This document shows positions 52,681 to 64,000 of a DNA stretch of 64,000 nt, one piece after another; within the stretch, counting starts at the first letter, position 1; each line of letters starts with the position of its first letter. A program made the position numbers and the translations under genes. This DNA is from Salvelinus alpinus (Eukaryota; Chordata; Actinopteri; Salmoniformes; Salmonidae). The DNA is taken from contig NC_092091.1 in assembly GCF_045679555.1 (NCBI RefSeq), positions 19,502,572-19,566,571 of the forward strand, in the 5' to 3' direction. The notes under the pieces were generated by a model. It did not search any database. It worked only from the letters and a program-made list of their open reading frames with translations, and had not been told where the DNA came from.

Positions 52681-55094
52681 GCCTATTTGTTGACTTTTTA
52701 AAATGCTGTTAAAGCAAACTTCTCTGACATTGATCATTTAAACATCATTCTATAAACATTTATTTTAAAGATCGTTAGATAAACATTTAATTCAGTATTG
52801 GATTTGCTTTCATGTGCAACTGTGGAGCAGGTAGCCTAGTGGGTAATAATGTTGGGCCAGTAACTGAAAGGTCGCTGGTTTGAATCTGCCCTTGAGCAAG
52901 ACAGTTAACCCCCAACAACTGCTCCCCTTGTGCCATAGATGTCGATTAAGGCAGCCCCCCGCACCTCTCTGTTTCAAAGGGGTTGGGTTAACCCTTGTGT
53001 GGTGTTCGGGTCTAAGGGACCCATTTTCAATGTTTACTAAAAGAAAAATGATACAATTAATTGTTTTCTCAACCTGAGACTCATTGACCTTGGCTCATTT
53101 TCTACGAAGAACATGTAAAATAACACATTTTCATTGAGTGCACACTGTGCACCCCCTGCACATTTATATTACATATGTGGTGTTTGGGTCCAGTGAAACA
53201 AATGAAGTAAAGAATCCTCCCTGGGTTTGCTTTTTCAACATAGCACCAAGAACCTGTCTGTCTGTCTTCCTGCCTGTCTCCCTGTCTCCTGCTTTTGTCA
53301 CACACTTTACCCTTTGTAGTGTCTGAAACGACACAATGTCTTGTGCGAACCTGCACAATGTTATTACAATACATTATTTCAATTCATTTATGTCGATACA
53401 TTGTAAAAAATACAGTATTTTACCCCACTCTACCCCAGCCAGGTGCAAATTGGGGGAGGGACACAACAAATAAATATCTTTGCATGTGTTGCTCCTTACC
53501 ACAATCAATCAGTATGGCAAAAATACTCTCTGCTCAGAGGGCCTTAGAAATAAGAGAGAGAAGCTAGTGTGGAAGGAGCGTCTTCCACTTTGGAAGATGA
53601 AGAATTCTCCGAATATGAGGATCGTGTCTCTGTCAATTCATAGTCTGACAGTGAGTTGGAAGAAGAGGATGAGATTGACCCTTAGCCAGCCCCAGAACCA
53701 GCCCATCAGTAACCAGCTCATCAGCAGCCTGCCCAAGGAATGAGTCACCCCACATGGCTGCCAATGTGATAAAGATGCGGATGGCGGTTACTCATGTGCA
53801 GGAAATAAAGTCTTCTTTTGAACTGTTCATCCTAGACACCATCTAGAAAATCATTCTGGACTGCACTAATTTGGAGGGAAGGCATGCTTTTGGAGAGAGA
53901 TGGAAGGAGATGGACCAAACTAATTTACATGCATACTTGGGGTTCTTATCCTTGCTGGTGTTTTCAGATCCAATGGGGAATCCACAGAATCCAGGTGGGA
54001 TGCAGAAACGGGCATAGAACTTTTCTGTGCAACAATGTCTGGAAAACGTCCATATTATTTCCAGGACTATCCGCTTCAATAACAGAGACACCAGACCAGC
54101 TCGGCGGCAGAGTGACAAGCTAGCTGCAATCAGGTCAGTGTGGGACAAGTGGGTGAACCACCTTCCCCTGTTTTACAACCCTGGGCCCAACGTTACTGTT
54201 GATGAGCAGCTTATGCCATTCAGGGGTCGCTGCCCATCCAGGCAGTACATACCGTCTAAACCCGCAAAATATGGAATCAATATCTGGGCTGCCTGTGATG
54301 CTGCTTCATCATATGCTTGGAACTTGCAAGTGTATACGGGGAAGCCAGATGGAGGAGCCCCTGAGAAGAACCAAGGGATGCGGGTTGTCCTGAATGTAAT
54401 GCAGGGATGCCATGGCCACAACATCACTTGCGATAACTTTTTTAATTCGCACAAGCTGGGACAGGAGCTTCTCAAGAGGAAGCTGACGATGGTAGGAACA
54501 GTACGAAAAAACAAGCCAGAGCTCCCACCTCAGCTGTTGAATACACGGAACAGGCCTATCAATTCCTCTGTTTGTGTTCACGGCCGACACGTCCCTAGTG
54601 TCCTATGTGCCAAAGAAAGGGAAAAATGTGATACTCATGAGTACGTTGCATACGGATGTGAGAATCTGTGGCCAGGATCATCAAAAACCAGTTATGATTA
54701 CAATGCCCCAAAAGGAGGGGTGGACTATTTAGACAAGCTGGTGGTTGGCTACAGCTGTGAAAGAAGAACCCTATGCTGGCCACTTGTGATATTCTTCAAC
54801 ATCTTGGACATCTCGGCGTACAGCACGTTTGTCATCTGGATGGCATTGAACCTAGATTGGAACAGAGGGAAGCTCCAGAGGAGACAACTCTTTCTCGAGG
54901 AGCTGTGCAAGGCATTGGTAAGACCTGAAATCCAGAGGAGGCAACATCCCAAGGACCCCAGCTTCTGCAGACATTGTGAGAAGGATTCAGGAGAAGGATG
55001 TTATTGCCCCATCTGCCCAATACTGGATGTAAGTGTGAGTGATGTTGTTGCAAGTGTGTGTGTCTGCCTCTCCAACCTTGGCCTGCTGTAACTA

Positions 55095-56200
55095 AACTCA
55101 GCAAAAAAAGAAATGTCCTCTCACTGTCAATTGCGTTTATTTTTTAGCAAACTTAACATGTGTAAATATTTGTATGATCAAAACAATATTCAACAACAGA
55201 GACATAAACTGAACAAGTTCCACAGTCATGTGACTAACAGAAATGGAATAATGTGTCCCTGAACAAAGGGGGGGTCAAAATCAAAAGTAACAGTCAGTAT
55301 CTGGTGTGGCCACCAGCTGCATTAAGTACTGCAGTGCATCTCCTCCTCATGGACTGCAACAGATTTGCCAGTTCTTGCTGTGAAATGTTACCCCACTCTT
55401 CCACCAAGGGACCTGCAAGTTCCCGGACATTTCTGGGAGGAATGTCCCTAGCCCTCACCCTCCGATCGAACAGGTCCCAGACGTGCTCAATGGGATTGAG
55501 ATTCGGGCCCTTCGCTGGCCATGGCAGAACACTGACATTCCTGTCTTGCAGAAAATCACGCACAGAATGAGCAGTATGGCTGGTGGCATTGTCATGCTGG
55601 AGGGTTATGTCAGGATGAGCCTGCAGGAAGGGTACCACATGAGGGAGGAGGATCTCTTCCCTGTAACGCACAGCGTTGAGATTGCCTGCAATGACAACAA
55701 GCTCAGTCTGATGATGCTGTGACACACCGCCCCAGACCATGACAGACCCTCCACCTCTAAATCGATCCCGCTCCAGAGTACAGGCCTCGGTGTAACGCTC
55801 ATTCCTTCTACGATAAACGTGAATCCGACCATCACCCCTGGTGAGACAAAACCGCGACTCGTCAGTGAAGAGCACTTTTTGACAGTACTGTCTGGTCCGT
55901 AGGTGACGTTGTTGCCGGTGATGTCTGGTGAGGACCTGCCTTACAACAGGCCTGCAAGCCCTCAGTCCAGCCTCTCTCAGCCTATTGCGGACAGTCTGAG
56001 CACTGATGGAGGGATTGTACGTTCCTGGTGTAACTCGGGCAGTTGTTGTTGCCATCCTGTACCTATCCCGCCGTTGTGATGTTCGGATTTCCCGATTCTG
56101 TGCAGGTGTTGCTACACATGGTCTGCCTCTGCGAGGACGATCAGCTGTCTGTCTTGTCTCCCTGTAGCCCTGTCTTAGGCGTCTCACAGTACGGACATTG
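55095..56200 (-). mobile_element. Tc1-c, one end missing
   Basis: One terminus, 'taaactcagcaaaaaaagaaa', is at 55093 with TA. The other end is lost at about 56200, where Tc1-a copy 3 begins. The minus-strand transposase fills most of it. Confidence 0.85.
55294..56199 (-). pseudogene. Tc1-c transposase, open but N-truncated
   Basis: About 300 codons are open from NVRTVRRLRQGYRETRQTAD to NAAGGHTRY and stop. The family's first residues are missing, so the ATG at 56205 is a chance start in the junction. Blocks: SAQTVRNRLREAGLRACRPV, LFTDESRFCLTRGDG (D1), GGGSVMVWGGVSQ, LQHDNATSHTAHSVRDF (D2) and NLNPIEHVWDLFDRR (E). Just before D1 an in-frame deletion of about nine residues (RHLRTRQYC joins directly to QKVLF) removes part of the linker. 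Probably inactive although lesion-free in frame. Confidence 0.85.
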
Positions 56201-56565
56201 ATCAAATCATTAAAATCATTAAAACTCGTTTTTCAACGACTCCACAAATTTCTTGTTAACAAACTATAGTTTTGTCAAGTCGGTTAGGACATCTACTTTG
56301 TGCATGACACAAGTAATTTTTCCAACAATTGTTTACAAACAAATTATTTAACTTATAATTCACTTTATCACAATTCCAGTGGGTCAGAAGTTTACATACA
56401 CTAAATTGACTTTATCTTTAAACAACTTGGAAAATTCCAGAAAATTATGTCATGACTTTAGAAATTTCTGATAGACTAATTGACATCATTTGAGAAAATT
56501 AGAGGTGCACCTGTGGATGTATTTCAAGGGCTACCTTCAAGCTCAGTGCCTCTTTGCGTGACATT

Positions 56566-57482
56566 ATGGGAAAATCAAAAGAAATCAGCCAAGACCTCAA
56601 GTCTGGTTCATCCTTGGCAGCAATTTCCAAATGCCTGAAGGTACCATAGTACGCAAGTATAAACACCACGGGACCACGCAGCTTTGGTGCAAAAAGTGCA
56701 AATCACTCCCAGAACAACAGCAAAGGACCTTGTGAAGATGCTGGAGGAAACAGGTAAAAAAGTATCTATATCCACAGTAAAACGAGTCCTATATTGACAT
56801 AACCTGAAAGGACGCTCAGCAAGGAAGAAGCCGCTGCTCCGAAATCGCCATAAAAAAGCCAGACTACGGTTTGCAACTGCACATGGGGACAAAGATCGTA
56901 CTTTTTGGAGAAATGTCCTCTGTTCTGGTGAAACAAAAATAGAACTGTTTGGCCATAATGACCATCGTTATGTTTGGAGGAAAAAGGGGGAGGCTTGCAA
57001 GCCGAAGAACACCATCCCAACCGTGAAGCACGGGGGGTGGCAGCATCATGTTGTGGGGGTGCTTTGCTGCAGGAGGGTCTTGTGCACTTCACAAAATAGA
57101 TGGCATCATGAGGCAGGAAAATTAGGTGGATATATTGAAGCAACATCTCCAGACATCACTCAGGAAGTTAAAGCTTGGTCGCAAATGGGTCTGGACAATG
57201 ACCCCAAGCAGACTTCCAAAGTTGTGGCAAAATGGCTTAAGGACAACAAAGTCAAGGTTTTGGAGTGGCCATCACAAAGCCCTGACCTCAATCCTATAGA
57301 AAATTTGTGGGCAGAACTGAAAAAGCGTGTGTGAGCAAGGAGGCCTACAAACCTGACTCAGTTACACCAGCTCTGTCAGGAGGAATTGGCCAACATTCAC
57401 CCAACTTATTGTGGGAAGCTTGTGGAAGGTTACCCAAAACGTTTGACCCAAGTTAAACAATTTAAAGGCAATGCTACCAAAT
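56566..57482 (+). pseudogene. Tc1-a transposase, broken (copy 3)
   Basis: [11 protein letters not shown], then a deletion of about ten codons, a second deletion around 56648-56690 and a stop near 56800 (CGA to TGA). Later blocks are readable in changing frames: [40 protein letters not shown] and [14 protein letters not shown], followed by TGA at about 57332. Confidence 0.88.
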
Positions 57483-57597
57483 ACTAATTAAGTGTATGTA
57501 AATTTCTGACCCACTGGGAATGTGATAAAATAAATAAAAGCTGAAATAAATCATTCTCTCTACTACTATCTTGACATTTCACATTCTTTCACATTCA

Positions 57598-59858
57598 CAT
57601 CCAGAAACCGTGGATTGATGGCAGCATTCGCGTGAAACTGAAAGCGCGAACCACTGCTTTTAACCAGGGCAAGGTGACCGGAAACATGACCGAATACAAA
57701 CAGTGTAGCTATTCCCTCCGCAAGGCAATCAAACAAGCTAAGTCCCAGTATAGAGACAAAGTAGAGTCGCAATTCAACAGCTCAGACACAAGAGGTATGT
57801 GGCAGGGTCTACAGTCAATCACGGATTACAAAAAGAAAACCAGCCCCCTCGCGGACCAGGATGTCTTGCTCCCAGACAGACTAAATAACTTTTTTGCTCG
57901 CTTTGAGGACAATACAGTGCCACTGACACGGCCCGCTACCAAAACCTGCGGGCTCTCCTTCACTGCAGCCGAGGTGAGTAAAACATTTAAACGTGTTAAC
58001 CCTCGCAAGGCTGCAGGCCCAGACGGCATTCCCAGCCGCATCCTCAGAGCATGCGCAGACCAGCTGGCTGGTGTGTTTAAGGACATATTCAATCAATCCT
58101 TATCCCAGTCTGCTGTTCCCACATGCTTCAAGAGGGCCACCATTGTTCCTGTTCCCAAGAAAGCTAAGGTAACTGAGCTAAACGACTACCGCCCCGTAGC
58201 ACTCACTTCCGTCATCATGAAGTGCTTTGAGAGACTAGTCAAGGACCATATCACCTCCACCCTACCTGACACCCTAGATCCACTCCAATTTGCTTACCGA
58301 CCCAATAGGTCCACAGACGACGCAATCGCAACCACACTGCACACTGCCCTAACCCATCTGGACAAGAGGAATACCTATGTGAGAATGCTGTTCATCGACT
58401 ACAGCTCAGCATTTAACACCATAGTACCCTCCAAACTCGTCATCAAGCTCGAGACCCTGGGTCTCGACCCCGCCCTGTGCAACTGGGTCCTGGACTTCCT
58501 GACGGGCCGCCCCCCAGGTGGTGAGGGTAGGTAACAACATCTCCACCCCGCTGATCCTCAACACTGGGGCCCCACAAGGGTGCGTTCTGAGCCCTCTCCT
58601 GTACTCCCTGTTCACCCACGACTGCATGGTCATGCACGCCTCCAACTCAATCATCAAGTTTGCGGACGACACTACAGTGGTAGGCTTGATTACCAACAAC
58701 GACGAGACGGCCTACAGGGAGGAGGTGAGGGCCCTCGGAGTGTGGTGTCAGGAAAATAACCTCACACTCAACGTCAACAAAACAAAGGAGATGATTGTGG
58801 ACTTCAGGAAACAGCAGAGGGAGCACCCCCCTATCCACATCGACGGGACAGTAGTGGAGAAGGTGGAAAGTTTTAAGTTCCTCGGTGTACACATCACGGA
58901 CAAACTGAATTGGTCCACCCACACAGACAGCGTTGTGAAGAAGGCGCAGCAGCGCCTCTTCAACCTCAGGAGGCTGAAGAAATTTGGCTTGTCACCAAAA
59001 GCACTCAGAAACTTCTACAGATGCACAATCGAGAGCATCCTGTCGGGCTGTATCACCGCCTGGTACGGCAACTGCTCCGCAAGGCTCTCCAGAGGGTAGT
59101 GAGGTCTGCACAACGCATCACCGGAGGCAAACTACCTGCCCTCCAGGACACCTACACCACCCGATGTCACAGGAAGGCCATAAATATCATCAAGGACAAC
59201 AACCACCAGAGCCACTGCCTGTTCACCCCGCTATCATCCAGAAGGCGAGGTCAGTACAGGTGCATCAAAGCAGGGACCGAGAGACTGAATAACAGCTTCT
59301 ATCTCAAGGCCATCAGACTGTTAAACAGCCACCACTAACATACTGACTCAACTCCAGCCACTTTAATAATGGGAAATGATGGAAATTATGTAAAAATGTA
59401 TCACTAGCCACTTTAAACAATGCCACTTAATATAATGTTTACATACCCTACATTACTCATCTCATATGTATATGTATATACTGTACTGTATATCATCCAC
59501 TGCATCTTGCCATCTTTATGTAATACATGTATCACTAGCCACTTTAAACTATGCCACTTTATGTTTACATACCCTACATTACTCATCTCATATGTATAGA
59601 CTTATACACTATACCATCTACTGCATCTTGCCTATGCCGTTCTGTACCATCACTCATTCATATATCTTTATGTACATATTCTTTATCCCTTTACACTTGT
59701 GTGTATAAGGTAGTAGTTGTGGAATTGTTAGGTTAGATTACTTGTTGGTTATTACTACATTGTCGGAACTAGAAGCACAAGCATTTTGCTACACTTGCAT
59801 TAACATCTGCTAACCATGTGTATGTGACAAATAAAATTTGATTTGATTTGATTTTTCT
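57598..59858 (+). mobile_element. LINE-A variant (copy 4), best-preserved RT
   Basis: Sense, 5'-truncated in the linker ('ccagaaaccgtggattgatgg'), ending with 'aaaatttgatttgatttgatt'. It differs from copies 1-3 throughout and has its own 3' UTR (59340-59830), so it is a separate subfamily. It is inserted in Tc1-a. Confidence 0.87.
57632..59338 (+). pseudogene. LINE-A copy 4 reverse transcriptase, two frameshifts
   Basis: 57632-58534 is open for 300 codons ([55 protein letters not shown]). One extra C in a C-run near 58515 shifts into 58518-59099 ([34 protein letters not shown] with FADD intact, KVESFKFLGVHITDKLN). A short deletion near 59080 shifts the last 80 codons (RSAQRITGGKLPALQD ... 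YLKAIRLLNSHH, stop 59338). All RT catalytic residues are kept. The endonuclease is missing. Confidence 0.88.
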
Positions 59859-59982
59859 TTAAAAAAGTGGTGATCCTAACTTTTTTTTAAACTTTTACTA
59901 GGATTAAATGTCAGGAATTGTGATAAACTGAGTTTAAATGTATTTGGCTAAGGTGTATGTTAACTTCCGACTTCAACTTTAT

Positions 59983-60110
59983 GTGAGTGAGTGAGTGAGT
60001 CAGTGAGTGAGTGAGTGAGTGAGTGAGTGAGTGAGTGAGTGAGTGAGTGAGTGAGTGAGTGAGTGAGTGAGTGAGTGAGTGAGTGAGTGAGTGAGTGAGT
60101 GAGTGAGTGA
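59983..60110. repeat. (GTGA)n microsatellite, ~128 bp
   Basis: About 32 units of gtga, with one variant (cagt) at about 60001. It lies between Tc1-a and the piggyBac C-terminal exon. Confidence 0.97.
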
Positions 60111-60735
60111 CATGTTAGTAAAATTCTAGATTGCAGCAGGAAGCAACAAGAAGAAGCGCTGTGATGCGTGTGGACCCAAGAAGTACAGGAAGACACAGTA
60201 CACATGCAGTACACATGCATCAAGTGCAAGAAATACATTTGCAACACACACAGTAAAACTCTGTCCCTCATGTGGTGTGTAGACTGGCCTTAATTTGTGT
60301 TCAATGGAGCTTATTTATCATTTCCATAAAATACTGTATGTAAAATTTGTCCTTCTAATTTGTTCAGTGTAATAAACATAAATAGTGATGAAAACCTTGT
60401 TTCATTTATATTTGTTCAAGATAAACATGATTTATTCCACATTCCATTGTTTACAAAAATCACATTTGATCAAATAAAAAGAATAGCGCTTGATAAATGT
60501 GATCTAGCAGAGGAAAATAGCAATTATAACCATGTATGCTGTCTATATTGCTTGTAATTGATATAAGTTAACATCTAAGTATTAGGTATTTTTACGTAAA
60601 TTGTTATGGCTGTATTGTTTTAAAAACACAATAATGTTGTGGGTCCAACAGACCCGCGAACATTGGGTGAATAACAAAAACATGAACAACACACAAGTGT
60701 TAAATGCAGAATACACGTTTTAGTAGTGTGTAGTG

Positions 60736-61544
60736 TTATCTGTTTAACTTTATAATACATTTTATAGCCTAGACAAGCAGACCGACTGCCGCGCTCACAT
60801 TTATTTTCTGTGAGCTATTGCTCGATCAGGCTGGTTCCACCAGACTACCTTTTTTATTGCCTCAATGAACAATCCCCATGACGCCCACTCGAGGGCAGTA
60901 GTCCCCAATAAAGGAGGCAGAACCTAGACATGAGAGGCATTTTAGATTCCAGCAGGCTCCTACTTAGTCTGGCATGATTTTACCTTCCCAAAACTCCCCT
61001 ACCTTGATATACCCACAATGGAATGAAACTACTGTAGTATACTGTAAAGTTCGTAAATCTATATTACAGTATTGTTTCATCCTTATTTTAATGCTCACTT
61101 TCCCAGAAATGTATGGGTAGGCTGTACTCTACTGTACTCTAGGAGTTTCACTTAGTTTTTTCTTCTTTAGTATATTTTAATTGTAAATCAATGCGAACAC
61201 CCCCCAGCAGTCAATGTCGTAACTTGTCACAGTAGGCTGTGTGGCTTCCTGCCAGAATGGGGAGGTCCCTGTTTTGTCCTGATGCCACTATTCATCATCC
61301 CAGCGGCCCTGCAGGCCTCCTACCAACTCAGGGTAATCCATCTAGGTGGTCCACTGTATTTAAATACAGTACCTCAGGCCGTATCTTGAGTTACAAGGGA
61401 GCTCCATGTAACCTTCAGGTTTTCAAGTGAAGGTTAAAACATGGTGGGGTTGGTAGATTACATGATCATGATGTACTATTTCCCTGTGTCATGGAGCCGG
61501 TTCAGTGAACCTTGCATAAGACCTGTAGCCTTGCGTTAGCTCCC
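60736..61544. other. No gene seen
   Basis: Unique-looking flank beyond the SINE. There are only short chance frames (for example 61239-61430, no motif), no splice pattern I would trust, and no repeat I can name. Confidence 0.4.
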
Positions 61545-61640
61545 CAGCCTAATGCTTAGGCTTTAGCTCAGCTGGCTAACACTGTATTGTGATATGCAGC
61601 AACCATAGGGTTTGAAACCCAGTCCTGTCTATGATATTCA
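61545..61640 (+). mobile_element. tRNA-like SINE head
   Basis: Box A-like TTAGCTCAGCTGG (61563-61575) and box B-like GGTTTGAAACC (61609-61619) at tRNA spacing, without a foldable acceptor stem. It is best read as a SINE fragment, not a tRNA gene. Confidence 0.5.
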
Positions 61641-62712
<1,072 letters not shown>

Positions 62713-63101
62713 TGTCACGCCCTGACCATAGTTTGCGTTGTATGTTTCTATGTTTTGTTTGGTCAGGGTGTGATCTGAGTCGGCATTCTATGTTGTATGT
62801 CTAGTTTGTCTGTTTCTATGTGTTTGACCTGATATGGTTCTCAATCAGAGGCAGGTGTTAGTCGTTGTCTCTGATTGGGAACCATATTTAGGTAGCCTGT
62901 TTTGTATTGTGGGTTGTGGGTGATTGTTCCTGTGTTTAGTGTTCACTATTTCGGGACTGTTGCGTCTTCGTTTATTTTTGTAAGTTTATTGTTTTTGTTC
63001 TTTAGTGAAAAGTATTCTAATAAATATGAATACTCACCACGCTGCGTATTGGTCCGATATCTCCTACTCCTCCTCAGACGAGGAGGACAAAGAACGTGAC
63101 A
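62713..63101 (+). mobile_element. Solo LTR-like element, copy 2 (389 bp)
   Basis: TGTCACGCCCTGACC at the left, AACGTGACA at the right, flanked by identical 5-bp atgtc (62708-62712 and 63102-63106). TG...CA ends plus a 5-bp duplication is the signature of an LTR left after recombination. 'ctaataaatatgaa' (about 63017) is a polyadenylation-type motif. It is homologous to 39487-39875. Confidence 0.75.
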
Positions 63102-63120
63102 ATGTCAGATTAACTGACAA

Positions 63121-63205
63121 TTGACACAGACATGGTGTAGTAGCAGTACGATTGGAATGCCGAGAACCAAGAGGTTGGGAGTTCAAGTCCCAGGTGAGGA
63201 CACGT
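63121..63205 (+). mobile_element. tRNA-like SINE fragment
   Basis: 'catggtgtagtagcagtac' (box A-like) and 'gggagttcaagtcccagg' (box B-like, about 63177-63194) at tRNA spacing. No complete cloverleaf and no tail. Confidence 0.5.
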
Positions 63206-63339
63206 TGAATAATAACAAATGTGTAAATGCACAATATCAATGTGTGTCAAATATGTCAATTGAAAACATTGTATGTTAAACCACTGTATTTCAAGCCATG
63301 GAATATGAGGGTGCAGTGAGATACCGATGGGTTGGATGA

Positions 63340-63510
63340 TACTTTTCTCTTCAATCAGCTTGAGAAAACGTATACTTAAAAACTGGAAATCAACCAATCC
63401 TCTCTCGTTAACACAATGGAAATGTCCAATGCTTTATTATCTAAATGTTGAAAGTGGGTGGTCGATGGAAAGAAACAAAATGGTGCCGTTTGAGGCCATA
63501 TGGCGGAGAG
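63340..63510 (+). pseudogene. L1-like ORF2 C-terminal fragment
   Basis: The frame reads RKRILKNWKSTNPLSLTQWK and MLYYLNVESGWSMERNK, the NWKS...W pattern at the end of L1-type ORF2 proteins. It is short, without RT, and runs directly into the 49-bp minisatellite. Confidence 0.6.
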
Positions 63511-64000
63511 GATGGGGGTGTGAGCAGGTGGGTCTGGGCAGGATGATGCGGGCGCTGGAGATGGGGGTGTGAGCAGGTGGGTCTGGGCAGGGTGATGCGG
63601 GCGCTGAAGATGGGGGTGTGAGCAGGTGGGTCTGGGCAGGGTGATGCGGGCGCTGGAGATGGGGGTGTGAGCAGGTGGGTCTGGGCAGGGTGATGTGGGC
63701 GCTGGAGATGGGGGTGTGAGCAGGTGGGTCTGGGCAGGGTGATGTGGGCGCTGGAGATGGGGTGTGAGCAGGTGGGTCTGGGCAGGGTGATGCGGGCGCT
63801 GGAGATGGGGGTGTGAGCAGGTGGGTCTGGGCAGGGTGATGTAGTTGATGGAGATGGGGGTGTGAGCAGGTGGGTCTGGGCAGGGTGATGTAGTTGATGG
63901 AGATGGGGGTGTGAGCAGGGTGATGTAGTAGATGGAGATGGGGGTGTGAGCAGGTGGGTCTGGGCAGGGTGATGTTGTAGATGGAGATGGGGGTGTGAGC
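63511..64000. repeat. 49-bp minisatellite, ~10 units, runs off the window
   Basis: Unit 'gatgggggtgtgagcaggtg...' repeats at 49 bp from 63511. Later units vary (gcgggcgctgga versus tagttgatgga) and some are shortened (about 63900-63930). The right edge is the end of the window. Confidence 0.95.

Larger units (their letters stand above)
56212..59979 (+). mobile_element. Tc1-a (Sleeping Beauty-like) copy 3, holding LINE-A
   Basis: Starts inside the left repeat ('tcattaaaactcgtttttc'; the outer ~35 bp are gone) and ends 'acttccgacttcaactt' before TA at 59980-59981. LINE-A copy 4 (about 57598-59858) is inserted in its right arm between 'cacattcttt' and 'ctttaaaaaagtggtgatcc'. Confidence 0.88.
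53514..60282 (+). pseudogene. piggyBac transposase (PGBD4-like), split and broken
   Basis: ATG 53514 (MAKILSAQRALEIRE) is quickly followed by a stop, and the N-terminal third is frameshifted. From 54027 to 55028 the frame is open and holds the catalytic core: PNVTVDEQLMPFRGRC (D1), CDNFFNSHKLGQELL (D2), KGGVDYLDKLV (D3) and a YCPICP cysteine pair. The remaining cysteine-rich zinc domain is at 60130-60282 (KKKRCDACGPKK, then KLCPSCGV after an 11-bp duplication that shifts frame). 'gat|gtaagt' at 55028/55029 and 'ttctag|att' at 60129/60130 suggest an intron, phase 0, now 5.1 kb because Tc1-c, Tc1-a and LINE-A landed in it. Confidence 0.85.
52992..60699 (+). mobile_element. piggyBac-superfamily element with nested passengers
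   Basis: TTAA at 52988-52991 and 60700-60703. Ends 'cccttgtgtggtgttcgggt' and 'gaacaacacacaagtg' form inverted repeats, with 'gggacccattttcaatg' inside the left end and 'gtgggtccaacagacccgcg' inside the right. It carries a transposase pseudogene plus Tc1-c, Tc1-a copy 3, LINE-A copy 4 and a GTGA microsatellite. Confidence 0.92.
52826..60735 (+). mobile_element. tRNA-derived SINE (HpaI-like) split by piggyBac
   Basis: Left half 52826-52991: box A-like 'tagcctagtggg' (about 52833), box B GGTTTGAATC (52877-52886), then 'cccccgcacctctctg' and 'ggggttgggttaa'. After the piggyBac element the SINE continues 'ttaaatgcagaatacac' from 60700. Removing the insertion and one TTAA restores the typical salmonid SINE junction. 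Confidence 0.82.

Noticed and set aside
59982..60110. A CRISPR-like or satellite array with spacers
   Set aside because: Pure tetranucleotide repeat with no spacers, in a vertebrate genome.
59960..60271. Minus-strand frame with many THSL repeats
   Set aside because: Product of the (GTGA)n array.
61545..61640. A tRNA gene
   Set aside because: Boxes A and B are present, but no complete acceptor stem or cloverleaf can be drawn; a SINE head explains it better.

Overview
This is a repeat-saturated stretch of a salmonid fish nuclear genome (Salmo/Oncorhynchus/Salvelinus type; the species cannot be told). Three lines point there. First, several copies belong to the Tc1 lineage from which Sleeping Beauty was reconstructed. 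Second, there are salmonid-type tRNA-derived SINEs and LINEs whose tails end in TTGAT repeats. Third, there are three split vertebrate genes with clean splice sites.

Host genes: (1) a spindlin-family histone reader on + (coding 11235-12685, 4 coding exons, 237 aa); (2) micos13 (MIC13/QIL1) on - (23049-24034, 4 exons, 111 aa); (3) hsd11b1l on + (44400-47322, 6 exons, 286 aa). micos13 and hsd11b1l are divergently oriented, as I recall for human 19p13.3. Here about 20 kb of nested transposons separates them. The rest is almost entirely mobile DNA.

Family labels are local to this report. LINE-A has RT motif [13 protein letters not shown] and a TTGAT tail. LINE-B is L2-like with YADDTQLY and a TTGAT tail. 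LINE-C has the 'ttgtaaatgagaacttg' 3' end. LINE-D is another jockey/CR1-group element. LINE-E has the 'aaaataccaaatacc' tail. One large element is L1-like. Tc1-a (Sleeping Beauty-like) to Tc1-h are Tc1/mariner families. 'TTAA element' is a non-coding family with 1.4-1.8 kb copies.

Layout: 0.8-4.1 kb, Tc1-a holding TTAA element 1. 4.5-10 kb, LINE-A interrupted by LINE-B and by antisense LINE-C. 10-14.5 kb, the spindlin gene with a 45-bp minisatellite behind it. 15.4-16.9 kb, a 1.5-kb near-perfect palindrome. 17.7-22.2 kb, Tc1-d holding LINE-A, which itself holds a SINE, then a Tc1-e half. 23-24 kb, micos13. 24.4-43.6 kb, the deepest nest: a LINE-A carries a 14.45-kb L1-like insertion bounded by a 14-bp duplication, and inside that sit LINE-C, LINE-D, Tc1-f, Tc1-g, two TTAA elements and a solo LTR. 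44.4-47.3 kb, hsd11b1l. 47.4-52.6 kb, LINE-E holding Tc1-b holding Tc1-a, then Tc1-d. 52.8-60.7 kb, a SINE split at TTAA by a piggyBac element that carries Tc1-c, Tc1-a and LINE-A. 61-64 kb, microsatellite, solo LTR, SINE and L1 fragments, and a 49-bp minisatellite running off the end.

Only one mobile-element protein looks intact: the 340-aa Tc1-g transposase (34553-35575), between terminal repeats that are identical over 148 bp. I saw no tRNA or rRNA gene, CRISPR or viral gene, and no clearly new molecular system. The most unusual structures are the 1.5-kb palindrome, the TTAA family with its internal ~395-bp duplication, and the layered nest between micos13 and hsd11b1l. Boundaries were read by eye; clade names for LINEs are inference.
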